A stretch of 35,654 bases of DNA, taken from NCBI RefSeq assembly GCF_002995845.1, contig NZ_PVXP01000031.1:1-35654 (forward strand). The letters run 5' to 3'. Numbering within the stretch: the first letter of the stretch is position 1; each line of letters begins with the position of its first letter. Positions 14,996-24,213 of the stretch are shown one piece after another. A program made the position numbers and the translations under genes. Origin of the DNA: Clostridium luticellarii (GTDB taxonomy: Bacteria > Bacillota > Clostridia > Clostridiales > Clostridiaceae). The notes under the pieces were generated by a model. That model saw only the letters and a program-made list of their open reading frames with translations, made no database searches and was not told the DNA's origin.

Positions 14996-15652
14996 TTAGT
15001 AGGACATTTCATATTTGCGTTTTTTGATGAGTATATTTTTGGCAAGCTTGGCCGCTGAATCTGCATCAGGAGTGTAGTAGTCTGCATTTATTTGTTTTGC
15101 AAAATTGGTTGTAATGGGGGCACCACCTATCATAAATGCGTATTTGTCTTTAATTCCTGCCTTTTTAAATGCGGTTATTACATCAAACATTGCAGGCATG
15201 GTAGTTGTTAATAAGGATGAAAGACATACTATATCTGCACCGGTCTCTTCTGAGCTTTTTACAAATTCAAAGTCCTGGACGTTTACTCCTAAATCGATTA
15301 CTTCAATGCCCTTACCTTCCATCATCATTTTAACCAGATTTTTTCCTATGTCATGTATGTCACCCTTTACAGTACCTATCACAACTTTGCCGATTATTTT
15401 TTTACCATGTTGAGAAATAATTGGATAAAGTGCTTTTAGTGCAACGGACATTGCTCTTGATGCTACAAGCATTTCGGGAACATATATTTCGTTGTTTTTG
15501 AATTTAATACCTTCTTTTACCATGGCATCTATTAAACCTTCATGTAATATTTTAGTTGGCTCAATATGTTCTTCAAGTGCCTGAAGGACAAGCATTCTTG
15601 CCATTTTTGCATTGCCCTTTTGAACAGATAAAGAAAGTTCACTCAAATTCAT
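14996..15652 (-). CDS. Corrinoid protein, MtaC/MttC-like (second copy)
   Basis: A 218-residue cobalamin-binding protein. The N-terminal helical cap domain (NEIYVPEMLVASRAM) is followed by the Rossmann-type B12 domain with the cobalt ligand His100 in GTVKGDIHDIGKN (DxHxxG), then VCLSSLLTTTMPAM and the nucleotide-tail site MIGGAPI. It closely resembles the MtaC encoded at 18011, and His100 falls at the same position. It carries the methyl group between a substrate methyltransferase and the THF-linked enzyme. ATG 15652 is chosen because GAGGGGGA lies seven bases upstream; the longer frame is unlikely. It is on the opposite strand to all cluster enzymes, and no substrate methyltransferase is beside it. 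Confidence 0.9.
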   Translation of the reverse strand: MNLSELSLSVQKGNAKMARMLVLQALEEHIEPTKILHEGLIDAMVKEGIKFKNNEIYVPEMLVASRAMSVALKALYPIISQHGKKIIGKVVIGTVKGDIHDIGKNLVKMMMEGKGIEVIDLGVNVQDFEFVKSSEETGADIVCLSSLLTTTMPAMFDVITAFKKAGIKDKYAFMIGGAPITTNFAKQINADYYTPDADSAAKLAKNILIKKRKYEMSY

Positions 15653-15834
15653 AAATAATCCCCCTCGTTTTATTAAAAAAATTACTGTTAACATAATTAT
15701 AAAACTATTTTGAAAGTTAATCTCGTAAAAACTGTACTTTTTAATAAAAATTTTTTATTGTATAATTTAAAATAAGGGGTATTTGACCTGTCAAGTATGT
15801 TTATTTAAATATGCGGGAAGGAGATATAATAAAA

Positions 15835-17673
15835 ATGAATAAATGTAAGACGACATCTAATGATGGGAAAATTAAAATTGCGGTGCACTGCAGTGAAGGT
15901 GAAAAGCTCATATTTGCTGAAAAAGGTGGGAATCTTCTGGATGTATTGAGAGATAATAAGGTATACGTTGAGAGTTCCTGCAACGGCAAAGGGAAGTGTG
16001 GCAAATGTAAGGTCAAAATAATAAGTGGCTTGGACAAAAAAACTATAAACAATAATGAGCATCTTACTGAAAGTGAAATAGAAAGTGGATTTAGATTGAG
16101 TTGTGAAACAATTGTAAATGGGGATTTGGAAATAATGATTCCAGAAGAAAATGGAACCATGACAGTGCTTACAGAAGGAGAAAAATATGATTACGAATTA
16201 GACGGTTTAGTTGAAAAAAAGCACGTGGCTTTGGATAAACCTTCTATTGAGGATCAAAGGGATGATTATAGAAGATTAAGTGATGGTTTTGGAAAAAAGG
16301 ATCTGAGTATAGATTTTAAAAATTTTCCTATAATGGGTGAAACCATGAGAAGTGAGGATTTTGATGTTACCGGGATATTTTTTAAAAATAGGCTTTTGTC
16401 ATTGGAAAGCGGTAAATCTAATATAGGGACCTATGGATTGGCGGTGGATATAGGAACGACTACAGTAGCCATATATCTTTTAGATCTGGAAAATGGAAAA
16501 GTATTGGACGTACAGTCACAGGTTAATAGACAGCGAAGTTACGGGGCGGATGTGATCTCAAGGATAAATTTTACTATGGAAAATCCCAGAGGACTTGATA
16601 TACTAAACAGGAGTATCATAGAGCAGATCAATGATATAATAGGACTACTGTGCCAGAGAAACAGTATAGAAAAAGATAACATATATGACACAGCTATAGT
16701 GGGTAATACTACAATGATTCATCTGCTTTTGAAACTCACCTGTAAATACATGGCTATGTCACCTTATATTGCAATGGTTACAGAAGGGCTTGAATTCAAG
16801 GCCAGGGAGATTGGGATAGATACAGGAGGAATGGTAAGCCTTATTCCCGGCATTTCAAGTTATGTGGGAAGTGATATAACAGCAGGTATAATGTCTTCTG
16901 GACTTTTGAAATCGGAAAGATATTCGCTATTGCTGGATCTTGGTACCAATGGTGAAATGGCTCTGGGAAATAAAAATGAGATAATAACCTGTTCTACTGC
17001 TGCAGGACCAGCTTTTGAGGGGGCGAATATAAAATGTGGCATGGGTGGTGTAATTGGCGCCATAAGTAAAATAGATCTGTCGAAAAATAAAATATATGAA
17101 ACTATAGGTAATGCTGAACCTCTGGGCATATGCGGTTCAGGTGTTATGGACATGGTTGCACAGCTCCTGTCCCACGGGATAGTGGATGAAACAGGTAAAA
17201 TGCTTGAAAAAGATGAAATAGAAGATGAAAAGTATAGAGACAGAATTGTCAGGGAAGGTAAAATGTTACAGTTTATTGTGGCAGATAACAGTAGAAATCA
17301 GGAAAATATAATTTTTACTCAAAAAGATATAAGAGAGGTACAGCTGGCAAAGGCTGCAGTTTGTGCGGGAATGAAAATACTGCTTAAAGAAAAGAATATT
17401 GGCTTTGATGAGATAGAAAAGGTCTATATAGGTGGCGGATTTGGAAATTACATGAATATTAAAAGTTCCGTGCAAATTGGCATGATACCGAAAGAATTAG
17501 GTGGTAAGATCAAATCTATCGGCAATTGTGCCGGAAGCGGTGCCAAAATGTACCTGCTGTCCAAGAATGTAAGAGATAAAACTAAATCAGTTGTGGATAA
17601 GGCAGTGTATATAGAATTATCAAAAAGACCGGATTTTCAGGATTATTTTGTAGATGCTATGATGATGGAATAA
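15835..17673 (+). CDS. Reductive activator of corrinoid proteins (RACo)
   Basis: This 612-residue ATP-dependent enzyme rescues corrinoid proteins that have become oxidised to cob(II)alamin, returning them to the active cob(I) form. An N-terminal [2Fe-2S] ferredoxin domain has Cys49, Cys55, Cys58 and Cys90 (SSCNGKGKCGKCK, then FRLSC). A linker follows. The C-terminal DUF4445/ASKHA ATPase part begins with LAVDIGTTTVAIYLLDL, then LLLDLGTNGEMALG and IYIGGGFGNYM-type motifs. ATG 15835 follows AAGGAG by 11 bases; an in-frame ATG at 15811 lies upstream of that site. It is divergent from the corrinoid gene at 15652 and can serve both corrinoid proteins. TATAAT at 15761-15766 and a TTGAC-CT-GTCAA palindrome at 15783-15794 lie upstream and may be its promoter and operator. 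Confidence 0.92.
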   Translation: MNKCKTTSNDGKIKIAVHCSEGEKLIFAEKGGNLLDVLRDNKVYVESSCNGKGKCGKCKVKIISGLDKKTINNNEHLTESEIESGFRLSCETIVNGDLEIMIPEENGTMTVLTEGEKYDYELDGLVEKKHVALDKPSIEDQRDDYRRLSDGFGKKDLSIDFKNFPIMGETMRSEDFDVTGIFFKNRLLSLESGKSNIGTYGLAVDIGTTTVAIYLLDLENGKVLDVQSQVNRQRSYGADVISRINFTMENPRGLDILNRSIIEQINDIIGLLCQRNSIEKDNIYDTAIVGNTTMIHLLLKLTCKYMAMSPYIAMVTEGLEFKAREIGIDTGGMVSLIPGISSYVGSDITAGIMSSGLLKSERYSLLLDLGTNGEMALGNKNEIITCSTAAGPAFEGANIKCGMGGVIGAISKIDLSKNKIYETIGNAEPLGICGSGVMDMVAQLLSHGIVDETGKMLEKDEIEDEKYRDRIVREGKMLQFIVADNSRNQENIIFTQKDIREVQLAKAAVCAGMKILLKEKNIGFDEIEKVYIGGGFGNYMNIKSSVQIGMIPKELGGKIKSIGNCAGSGAKMYLLSKNVRDKTKSVVDKAVYIELSKRPDFQDYFVDAMMME

Positions 17674-18010
17674 AAGATTACAGGTCGGGAGCTAAAATAC
17701 CATAGAATAATTTTTATTATGAATCTAAAAAAAATCATAAAAATCTAAAAAAAATTCTTTATTATATTGAAAAGTCATAAAATTCAATAAACCGCAATAT
17801 AATTTTTAGTGAATTTTTTGTATGAAATTTTCAAAATGCCTAAGTTAAGGCTTTTACAGGGTTTGCCAGAAGATGTTTTGAGTATCTTGAAGTATTGATA
17901 AAAAACTATATATACTACAATATTAAATCCATGGTTCATACTATAATTAATGTGTAAGGAAAATTTAAAAATTTTAAAGGGATTTTTAACTTAAGGGGAG
18001 GAGATATGTA
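17674..18010 (+). promoter_or_regulatory. 337-base leader of mtaCB with a lone -10 element
   Basis: No gene was found here. TATAAT at 17942-17947 is about 65 bases before mtaC, but the matching -35 position (AATATT) is poor. This fits a promoter needing an activator such as the PocR/AraC protein encoded downstream. Very A/T-rich tracts fill 17700-17860. No riboswitch was recognised. Confidence 0.45.
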
Positions 18011-18652
18011 ATGGATTTAAAAGAACTTTCTTCAGTTGTACAAACAGGTAGTCAGAAAAAGTCCAAAGAGCTTGTAAAAAAAGCCCTGGACGAAAAAATT
18101 GAACCAGTCAAAATATTAAACGATGGTTTGATAGAGGCTATGTCAGAAATTGGTGTTAAATTTAAAAACAATGAAATATACGTTCCGGAAATGCTTATGG
18201 CTGCAAAGGCAATGGCTGCAGGTATGAAGGTACTGGAACCTATTCTTACCAAGACCGGAATAAAACCTGTAGGTAAAGCTGTAATAGGAACTGTAAAAGG
18301 CGATTTACATGATATAGGTAAAAATCTTGTGGCAATGATGATGAAAGGTACAGGCATTGAAGTTACTGATTTAGGAGTTGATGCTGATCCAGCTAAATTT
18401 TTGAAAAAAGCTGAGGAAATAGGAGCAGATATTGTATGTATGTCAGCATTATTGACTACTACCATGCCTGCTATGAATGATACTATAAAGGAATTTGAAA
18501 AAGCAGGAGTGAAGGATAAGTATATATTTATGGTAGGTGGAGCACCTTTATCAGATGAATATGCAAAGGAGATAGGAGCAGATTACTATACTCCCGATGC
18601 AGGTAGTGCAGCTGAAGTTGCAAAGAATGCGGTTCTTAAGAAAGGTAAATAA
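18011..18652 (+). CDS. mtaC: Methanol-specific corrinoid protein
   Basis: A 213-residue corrinoid carrier. A helical cap domain (NEIYVPEMLMAAKAM) precedes the B12-binding domain with lower cobalt ligand His100 in GTVKGDLHDIGKN, then VCMSALLTTTMPAM and MVGGAPL. It takes the methyl group from MtaB as methyl-Co(III) and passes it to the THF-linked methyltransferase. The ATG is behind GGGGAGGAG. mtaB follows after 17 bases, the usual MtaC-MtaB pair, which is why the methanol assignment is preferred over other substrates. The second corrinoid protein at 14996-15652 is a close paralogue. Confidence 0.92.
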   Translation: MDLKELSSVVQTGSQKKSKELVKKALDEKIEPVKILNDGLIEAMSEIGVKFKNNEIYVPEMLMAAKAMAAGMKVLEPILTKTGIKPVGKAVIGTVKGDLHDIGKNLVAMMMKGTGIEVTDLGVDADPAKFLKKAEEIGADIVCMSALLTTTMPAMNDTIKEFEKAGVKDKYIFMVGGAPLSDEYAKEIGADYYTPDAGSAAEVAKNAVLKKGK

Positions 18653-18669
18653 AAGGGGGAGATTGTATA

Positions 18670-20049
18670 ATGGCAAATGTATATGACAAATTGGCATATA
18701 ACAAACTGGATGATTTTATATATGGCTCATGTCCTAAACCTGTGAAAACTAAAAGTGGACTTATAGTTGGAGGAGGGGAAATATATCCAGAGCTGAATTT
18801 TACGTTGCCTGCAATGACCGTTGATTCTAATACTATCAAGGATGCTTATAAGATATATAAAGAGATAATGGATGGTGCACTTAAGAGGGCAGTAGAATTG
18901 TATGCTCCCGGAGTGGTATTGGAATATGAAACATTACCGGAATTTACAATACATCCTGAATGGGGAATTGAAGTAGGTAAGATAATTGTTGATGCACTTA
19001 ATGAATATAATGCAAAATATGGACTTAAGGGAGCTTTGAGAGCTACACCTAATGATACAAGAGAGATGAACAGGCCTCCAATAATGAGAAGAGGAGAGTA
19101 CTGGGAAGAAATGCAGCAGATATTTGAGGGCTTTGGTAAAGCAGGAGCAGACTTTTTAGCTATAGAGTCTACTGGAGGAAAAGAAGTAGATGATGATGCT
19201 CTTGTAAACGCAGACATACAAAAAGTCATATTTGCACTGGGAGTTCTTGGATGCCGTGATATGAAATTCTTGTGGAAAAAGATGGTTGAAATAAGCAATG
19301 CAAATAATATTATACCAGCAGGAGATTCTGCCTGCGGATTTGCCAACACGGCAATGGTACTTGCAGAAAGAGGATTTATCCCTAAGGTATTTGCATCAGT
19401 GGTGAGAGTAACTGCTGTCCCTAGAGCATTGGTAGCATTTGAAGAGGGTGCTGTAGGACCTAGCAAGGATTGTGCTTATGAAGGAGCATATCTGAAGGCA
19501 ATAACTGGTTCGCCAATAGCAATGGAAGGTAAATCAGCAGCATGTGCACATTTCAGTCCTATAGGAAATGTAGCAGCTGCAGTAGCGGATCTTTGGAGTA
19601 ATGAGTCCGTTCAGCAGGTTAAACTTCTTTCCGGAATGGCACCTACAGTGTCCATAGAACAGCTTATATATGACTGCAGGCTTATGAATGAGGCAAAGAA
19701 GCAGGGAAAAGGTGTTGAGTTCAGAGATTTGCTGGCAGATTCCGATTCAAGGCTTGATCCTCAGGCATATGTACTTAGACCTGATGTGGTATTTGACATA
19801 AGCAAGGGAATTGTGAAGGGTAAGACTCCATTTGAAAGAACTAAATTGGCAGCTCAATTGACAGTAGAGAAACTCAAGAAGGCAATTGCTAATAAGGAAG
19901 TTAAAATTGAAGAGAGAGAATTAAGATGGCTTGATATTATGGAGAACCAGATTGAGGATATACCTGATGATGAAGTTGAATTCTATGATCAGATTAAAGA
20001 TGATCTTGATTTTGACAAATTCCTTCCAAAGGAATATGGACTGGAATAG
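18670..20049 (+). CDS. mtaB: Methanol--corrinoid protein co-methyltransferase
   Basis: A 459-residue zinc enzyme that cleaves the C-O bond of methanol and methylates MtaC. The length is almost that of Methanosarcina MtaB. The three zinc ligands known there (a Glu and two Cys) appear at the expected places: Glu166 in AIESTGG, Cys222 in GDSACGFANT and Cys268 in GPSKDCAYEG. Other family stretches include LEYETLPEFTIHPEWG and ACAHFSPIGNV. It is cotranscribed with mtaC and ends at a strong hairpin. The product step feeds methyl-THF in the Wood-Ljungdahl pathway. Specificity for methanol rather than another methyl donor is inferred from the family. Confidence 0.95.
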   Translation: MANVYDKLAYNKLDDFIYGSCPKPVKTKSGLIVGGGEIYPELNFTLPAMTVDSNTIKDAYKIYKEIMDGALKRAVELYAPGVVLEYETLPEFTIHPEWGIEVGKIIVDALNEYNAKYGLKGALRATPNDTREMNRPPIMRRGEYWEEMQQIFEGFGKAGADFLAIESTGGKEVDDDALVNADIQKVIFALGVLGCRDMKFLWKKMVEISNANNIIPAGDSACGFANTAMVLAERGFIPKVFASVVRVTAVPRALVAFEEGAVGPSKDCAYEGAYLKAITGSPIAMEGKSAACAHFSPIGNVAAAVADLWSNESVQQVKLLSGMAPTVSIEQLIYDCRLMNEAKKQGKGVEFRDLLADSDSRLDPQAYVLRPDVVFDISKGIVKGKTPFERTKLAAQLTVEKLKKAIANKEVKIEERELRWLDIMENQIEDIPDDEVEFYDQIKDDLDFDKFLPKEYGLE

Positions 20050-20088
20050 TAGATTAAAATTCAAAAATTTCATTTAAAACGTTTAATA

Positions 20089-20123
20089 AGGCACTGGAAA
20101 TTAACATCAAATTTCCAGTGCCT
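20089..20123. terminator. Terminator between mtaB and the PocR/AraC gene
   Basis: A perfect 14-bp stem (20089-20102 with 20110-20123) and seven-base loop, between convergent genes. An A/T-rich tract follows on the plus side, so it can serve mtaCB and probably both genes. Confidence 0.75.
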
Positions 20124-20142
20124 AAAAGTTTATATTTTTCAC

Positions 20143-21393
20143 TTAACTTACAAAGGTGAGGTTTCCCTTCTGTCGGTATTGTTTGGGGGTCATGCCGGTA
20201 AAATTTTTGAATACCTTTGAAAAATAACTTTGATCTTCAAAACCAACTTCAAGGGCAATATTTAATATGGAATAATCGGTATTTCTCAAAAGAAACATAC
20301 TCTGCTCAATTCTGATTTTATTGAGATAACTTGAGAAATTCATTCCAATTTCCTTTTTAAAAATACTTGAGAAATAAGAAGAATTAAGATGTACCATATT
20401 GGCTACTGTATCCAGGGTTATATTGTTTTTATAATTTTCATTTATATAAGCTATGCATTTCTTTATTAGAGCAGGATTCTTTGATTTATTGATTTTAAAA
20501 ACGTTTTCTGTAAAGGCATCAAGTATGTTTATTATAAGAAATGAGATGTCTTCTACTTTTTTAATTTTATTTAATTTAAGTAAAAAATCGCTGTTTAAAC
20601 AGAAAATTTTGTTGAAATCGGCACCACCTTCTATGGATGCTCTAGAAAGAAGTGTACATAATTCCAGAGTACGGGTCTTGATTATCCGTATGTCATTTCC
20701 AGAATAGAACAATATATGGGCTAACAGATCATTTAAAATATTTCTGGCTCCTATTATGTCACCATTTTTGACTTTGATAAGAAGTTCCTTTTCAATTTTA
20801 TAAGTATATAGCATGTCCTTATTAGTATTTTTTAAGTTCTGCAGGCTTTCACCTATTTTAGATTGCTGGTGTGATCTTTTATTTTTTTCATAAAGCTCGT
20901 ATTTCTCTTCTCCAATAATGCTGCATGCCACGATGAATAATAATTTACTCAAATGTCGTACCTTTGAAGGCTGTACTATTTGGATATCACTTAATTTAGT
21001 TTCTATCAATCCTTTCAACTGTATATCTAAATCAAATTTTTGGATAATATCATTTACCATGAATTCATCTGGAAAGTTCATAAGTATGGGACCGGCAAGT
21101 ACAGAACCTTTGAATACATCTTTTTTTATTATTGGAACAGTATAATGTATAAGTCCTGCAGGACAGGAGAATATGTAAGATTCACCTAATTTTTCCGATT
21201 GTCTTGCAGCATATAGATGAGTTTCAGAGCAGGGACATAAATCATCAGTACATTCCTTAAAAAATCTACAAAAGCTTGAGGGCTTTCCTATTCTCATAAA
21301 TTCGTTTCCTATTTCATTTATTACTGAAAGTGAAATATTAGTGCAATAAGAATAGGTTGACAAGGTATCTTTAAGTATTTTTATAAAATCCAT
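20143..21393 (-). CDS. PocR-domain AraC-family regulator of the methanol cluster
   Basis: A 416-residue regulator. The N-terminal PocR ligand-sensing domain has the family pattern FCRFFKECTDDLCPC, then SCPAGLIHYTVPI. A helical middle follows, and the C-terminus is an AraC DNA-binding domain with two helix-turn-helix units (LDTVANMVHLNSSYFSSIFK and ILNIALEVGFEDQSYFSKVF, then GMTPKQYR). PocR domains sense small molecules and often control C1/propanediol and corrinoid genes, so it probably activates mtaCB, RACo and the methyltransferase genes. ATG 21393 lies six bases after AGGTG; the longer GTG start at 21402 overlaps that site. Confidence 0.9.
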   Translation of the reverse strand: MDFIKILKDTLSTYSYCTNISLSVINEIGNEFMRIGKPSSFCRFFKECTDDLCPCSETHLYAARQSEKLGESYIFSCPAGLIHYTVPIIKKDVFKGSVLAGPILMNFPDEFMVNDIIQKFDLDIQLKGLIETKLSDIQIVQPSKVRHLSKLLFIVACSIIGEEKYELYEKNKRSHQQSKIGESLQNLKNTNKDMLYTYKIEKELLIKVKNGDIIGARNILNDLLAHILFYSGNDIRIIKTRTLELCTLLSRASIEGGADFNKIFCLNSDFLLKLNKIKKVEDISFLIINILDAFTENVFKINKSKNPALIKKCIAYINENYKNNITLDTVANMVHLNSSYFSSIFKKEIGMNFSSYLNKIRIEQSMFLLRNTDYSILNIALEVGFEDQSYFSKVFKNFTGMTPKQYRQKGNLTFVS

Positions 21394-21415
21394 ATACAAC
21401 ACCTACACTTTCATA

Positions 21416-21433
21416 TATGTTAATTTTAACATA
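21416..21433. promoter_or_regulatory. Palindrome upstream of the PocR/AraC gene (possible operator)
   Basis: TATGTTAA-TT-TTAACATA is a perfect 8-base inverted repeat 23-40 bases before the regulator start, suited to self-control. The half TTAACATAATT recurs at 15689-15699 before the divergent corrinoid gene. Binding is not shown. Confidence 0.4.
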
Positions 21434-21560
21434 ATTTCTAGTTTTAATAAAGACTTATATAAGGGAAGAATTGTATCAATTTTACAGCTAATCAATCGTA
21501 TAGGAATAAATATGGTATAATTTCTATAAAGATTTTGTAGAGCAGGGAAAGAGGAGAATC

Positions 21561-22730
21561 ATGAAAATGATATTTTATTTTATAATAGGTACGATGCTTG
21601 CAGTATATGGAGGAATAAATTACTATATAGGATTCTGGCTTTGGAAGCATATTTTTATAAAAATTCCGCTGATTACTGGTAAAGTATATTGGACTGTTTT
21701 TTTTATGCTTGTGGTGATGAGCTTAATTGGAGTGGTATGGAATAATTATTTACCGCATTTTCTTCAGGACGGCTTTTATATGGCTGCTTCCTATTGGCTT
21801 GGTGCAGTGGTGTATTTTTCAATATTTATTGCTATATTTGAGCTTATTCATGTGCTTGGCAAATGTCTGAAAGTTCTACCTTTGGCAGTAACAAGATATA
21901 ATACCACAATTTCTTTTGCTGCCGGCATATTGGTTCTTGTTACGACCATTGTTTTTCTTATTTATGGAACACTGAATGCAAGAAAGCTGGAAATTACGAC
22001 CTATAATATAAATATCTCCAAACAGGCAGGTTCTTTGAAACAACTTCATGTTGCTTTCTTGTCGGATATTCATCTTGGCAATTTGCAAGACAATCATATG
22101 AAGGAGCTGGTAGATACAATTAATAAAATAAATCCTGATTTGGTTCTGATTGGAGGAGATATGGTTGATGCCAGCCGTGACATGGAATCCTATGAGGCTG
22201 GTGCTGCTGAATATAATTTTAAGAAAATAAAAAGTAAATATGGAATCTATGCTTCTTTAGGAAATCATGATTATGATGATAATGGTGATTCTGAATATAG
22301 AATAGAGCGATTTAAACAGGCGGGAATCAATGTATTGAGAGACGATAGTGTAAAAATAGGGGACAGTTTTTATTTGATAGGGCGGGAGGATAAGTCCTAT
22401 GAAAGAATTAGCGGGCGAAAACGTAAGCAGCTGTCCATGCTTATGAAGGATATGGATGTGAAGTTTCCGGTGATTGTGTTAGATCATCAGCCAATTGAAC
22501 TGGAAGAGCCGAGAGATGCCGGTGCAGATTTGCAGTTATCGGGGCATACACATAGAGGTCAACTGTTTCCGTTTAATTTGGTCACAAAGAAAATTTTTCA
22601 GGTTGACTATGGGTATTTGAAGATAGGAAATTTTCAAGTTATAGTTTCCAGTGGTGCACGGACCTGGGGACCCCCTATAAGGATTGGAAGTCATTCAGAG
22701 GTAGCGGATATAACTATATATTTTCAGTAA
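21561..22730 (+). CDS. Membrane-anchored metallophosphoesterase
   Basis: A 389-residue protein. The first ~145 residues hold about four membrane helices. The remainder is a calcineurin-like phosphoesterase with all metal motifs: FLSDIHLGN, LIGGDMVD, SLGNHDYD, VLDHQPI and SGHTHRGQLFP. Similar Bacillus/Clostridium proteins (YkuE-like) act on phospholipid headgroups or phosphoanhydrides at the membrane; the actual substrate is unknown. The ATG at 21561 has GAGGAG upstream. It is a single gene, divergent from the PocR/AraC regulator, with no evident link to C1 metabolism. Confidence 0.9.
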   Translation: MKMIFYFIIGTMLAVYGGINYYIGFWLWKHIFIKIPLITGKVYWTVFFMLVVMSLIGVVWNNYLPHFLQDGFYMAASYWLGAVVYFSIFIAIFELIHVLGKCLKVLPLAVTRYNTTISFAAGILVLVTTIVFLIYGTLNARKLEITTYNINISKQAGSLKQLHVAFLSDIHLGNLQDNHMKELVDTINKINPDLVLIGGDMVDASRDMESYEAGAAEYNFKKIKSKYGIYASLGNHDYDDNGDSEYRIERFKQAGINVLRDDSVKIGDSFYLIGREDKSYERISGRKRKQLSMLMKDMDVKFPVIVLDHQPIELEEPRDAGADLQLSGHTHRGQLFPFNLVTKKIFQVDYGYLKIGNFQVIVSSGARTWGPPIRIGSHSEVADITIYFQ

Positions 22731-22835
22731 GTATTATTCTGAAGTTGTCAAAATATCATATGGATGAAAATGCCCCAATATTTGCAGGTGTTAATTATTG
22801 TATTGTTGATAAATTTCAATTGTCTCCATATTTAT

Positions 22836-22864
22836 TTGCAAAAAATGTTCAAATTACTTATAAT
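22836..22864 (+). promoter_or_regulatory. Sigma-A promoter of the glycerol-dehydrogenase-family gene
   Basis: TTGCAA (22836-22841), 17 bases, TATAAT (22859-22864), about 50 bases before the start codon. Confidence 0.65.
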
Positions 22865-22916
22865 AGGATTGAAGGTGATTGTTAAAATATAAACATAAAG
22901 AAAGGATGTGTTGTTC

Positions 22917-24011
22917 ATGGCAGTATTAAAATTGTTAAGAGCTCCATTAAAGTATATACAGGGGAAGAGGGCATTGCTGAACTTTTACGAAGAAACCAAG
23001 GATTTAGGGTCATCATATCTGTTTATCTGCAGTAATAGTGGGTATAAAAATTGTCACGCAAAAATTGAAAAAAGTTTTGAAAATACGGACTGCAAGCTGC
23101 ATTTTGAGATATTTAAAGGTATCAGCTCCAATGGAGAGATTGAAAGAATGAGGAAAATTGCAAGAGATGAAAAAATTCAGGTGATTGTGGGTGTTGGAGG
23201 AGGATCCGCCATTGATACTGCTAAGGCAACCGCTTATTATGAAAAGTGTCCTGTAGTTGTTGTGCCTACAGTTACGGCTACCGATGCACCTTGTACCGGA
23301 CTTTCAGTTATATATAATGATGATGGTACCTTTGATAAATATTTGTTTTATCCCAGAAATCCGGAAGCTGTAATTGTAGATAGTGAAGTTATTGCCAATG
23401 CCCCGGTAAAGTTTCTTGTAGCAGGAATGGGAGATGCACTGGGCACATATTTTGAGGCCAGGGCCTGCACCAGAACTGATTCACCAAGTCTGGAAAATGG
23501 AGGTATATCACTGTCAGCTATGGCCTTATGTGAACTGTGCTACAAAACTTTGCTGAAATCAGGTTATCAGGCAAAATTATCTTGTGAAAAACATTTGATA
23601 ACACCGGCTCTTGAAGCTATAATAGAGGCCAATGTGTATCTAAGTGGAGTAGGTGCTGATAATGGCGGATTAGCAGTTTCCCATTCTGTATACAATGGAT
23701 TTACAGCTTTAAAAGAGTGTGAGTCCACAATGCATGGTTCTTTGGTTGCATTTGGTACCATAGCACAGCTTATTCTGGAGAATGCACCCAGGGACGAAAT
23801 AAAGGAAGTTATGGATTTCTGTTATAGTGTAGGGCTTCCAATAACTTTAAAGGAAGTTGGCGTAACCGATGAGGAGAGGGTTCATATAGCTGCGGAAAAA
23901 GCATGTGTACCAGGTGAAACAATTCACAATCTGACAGGCGATGTGACGGCGGATCAACTGTATGATGCTATATTGACAGCTGATTTATTAGGACAGGAGT
24001 ATTTTAAATAA
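22917..24011 (+). CDS. Glycerol dehydrogenase-family (iron-containing ADH) oxidoreductase
   Basis: A 364-residue enzyme of the GldA branch of metal-dependent alcohol dehydrogenases. The NAD-binding loop is VGVGGGSAIDTAKA. Metal-site Asp/His residues fall in AGMGDALGTYFEA, LAVSHSVYNGFT and STMHGSLVAFG. It likely oxidises glycerol to dihydroxyacetone or reduces a related 2-hydroxyketone with NAD(H). ATG 22917 starts the conserved protein (MAVLKLLRAP) and has AAAGGATG upstream; the longer GTG frame is less likely. It is a single-gene unit with its own promoter and terminator. Substrate within the family is not certain. Confidence 0.88.
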   Translation: MAVLKLLRAPLKYIQGKRALLNFYEETKDLGSSYLFICSNSGYKNCHAKIEKSFENTDCKLHFEIFKGISSNGEIERMRKIARDEKIQVIVGVGGGSAIDTAKATAYYEKCPVVVVPTVTATDAPCTGLSVIYNDDGTFDKYLFYPRNPEAVIVDSEVIANAPVKFLVAGMGDALGTYFEARACTRTDSPSLENGGISLSAMALCELCYKTLLKSGYQAKLSCEKHLITPALEAIIEANVYLSGVGADNGGLAVSHSVYNGFTALKECESTMHGSLVAFGTIAQLILENAPRDEIKEVMDFCYSVGLPITLKEVGVTDEERVHIAAEKACVPGETIHNLTGDVTADQLYDAILTADLLGQEYFK

Positions 24012-24068
24012 TCAATTTTGTAGTTCATGTGAAGTCTAGCCATGAAAAATACATTGTAAATAAATTGG

Positions 24069-24091
24069 AAAAGGGCAGAGATGCCCTTTTT
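24069..24091 (+). terminator. Terminator after the glycerol-dehydrogenase-family gene
   Basis: Nine-bp stem AAAAGGGCA/TGCCCTTTT with a four-base loop and a T-run in the right arm. Confidence 0.85.
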
Positions 24092-24138
24092 AATATTTCT
24101 CTGAAAATAACTGAATCAATATTTTGAATTCAATTTGT

Positions 24139-24166
24139 AACATTTTCTAATTTCATCCATAAAATA
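24139..24166 (+). promoter_or_regulatory. Possible sigma-K-type sporulation promoter
   Basis: AAC at 24139-24141, 16 bases, then CATAAAATA at 24158-24166. This fits the sigma-K pattern (AC, 16-17 bases, CATAnnnTA), with the gene starting about 48 bases later. In AT-rich DNA such matches can arise by chance. Confidence 0.45.
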
Positions 24167-24213
24167 TAATTGACGATTATTTAGTCAGGAACAAGAATAC
24201 AAGGAGGCTCTTA

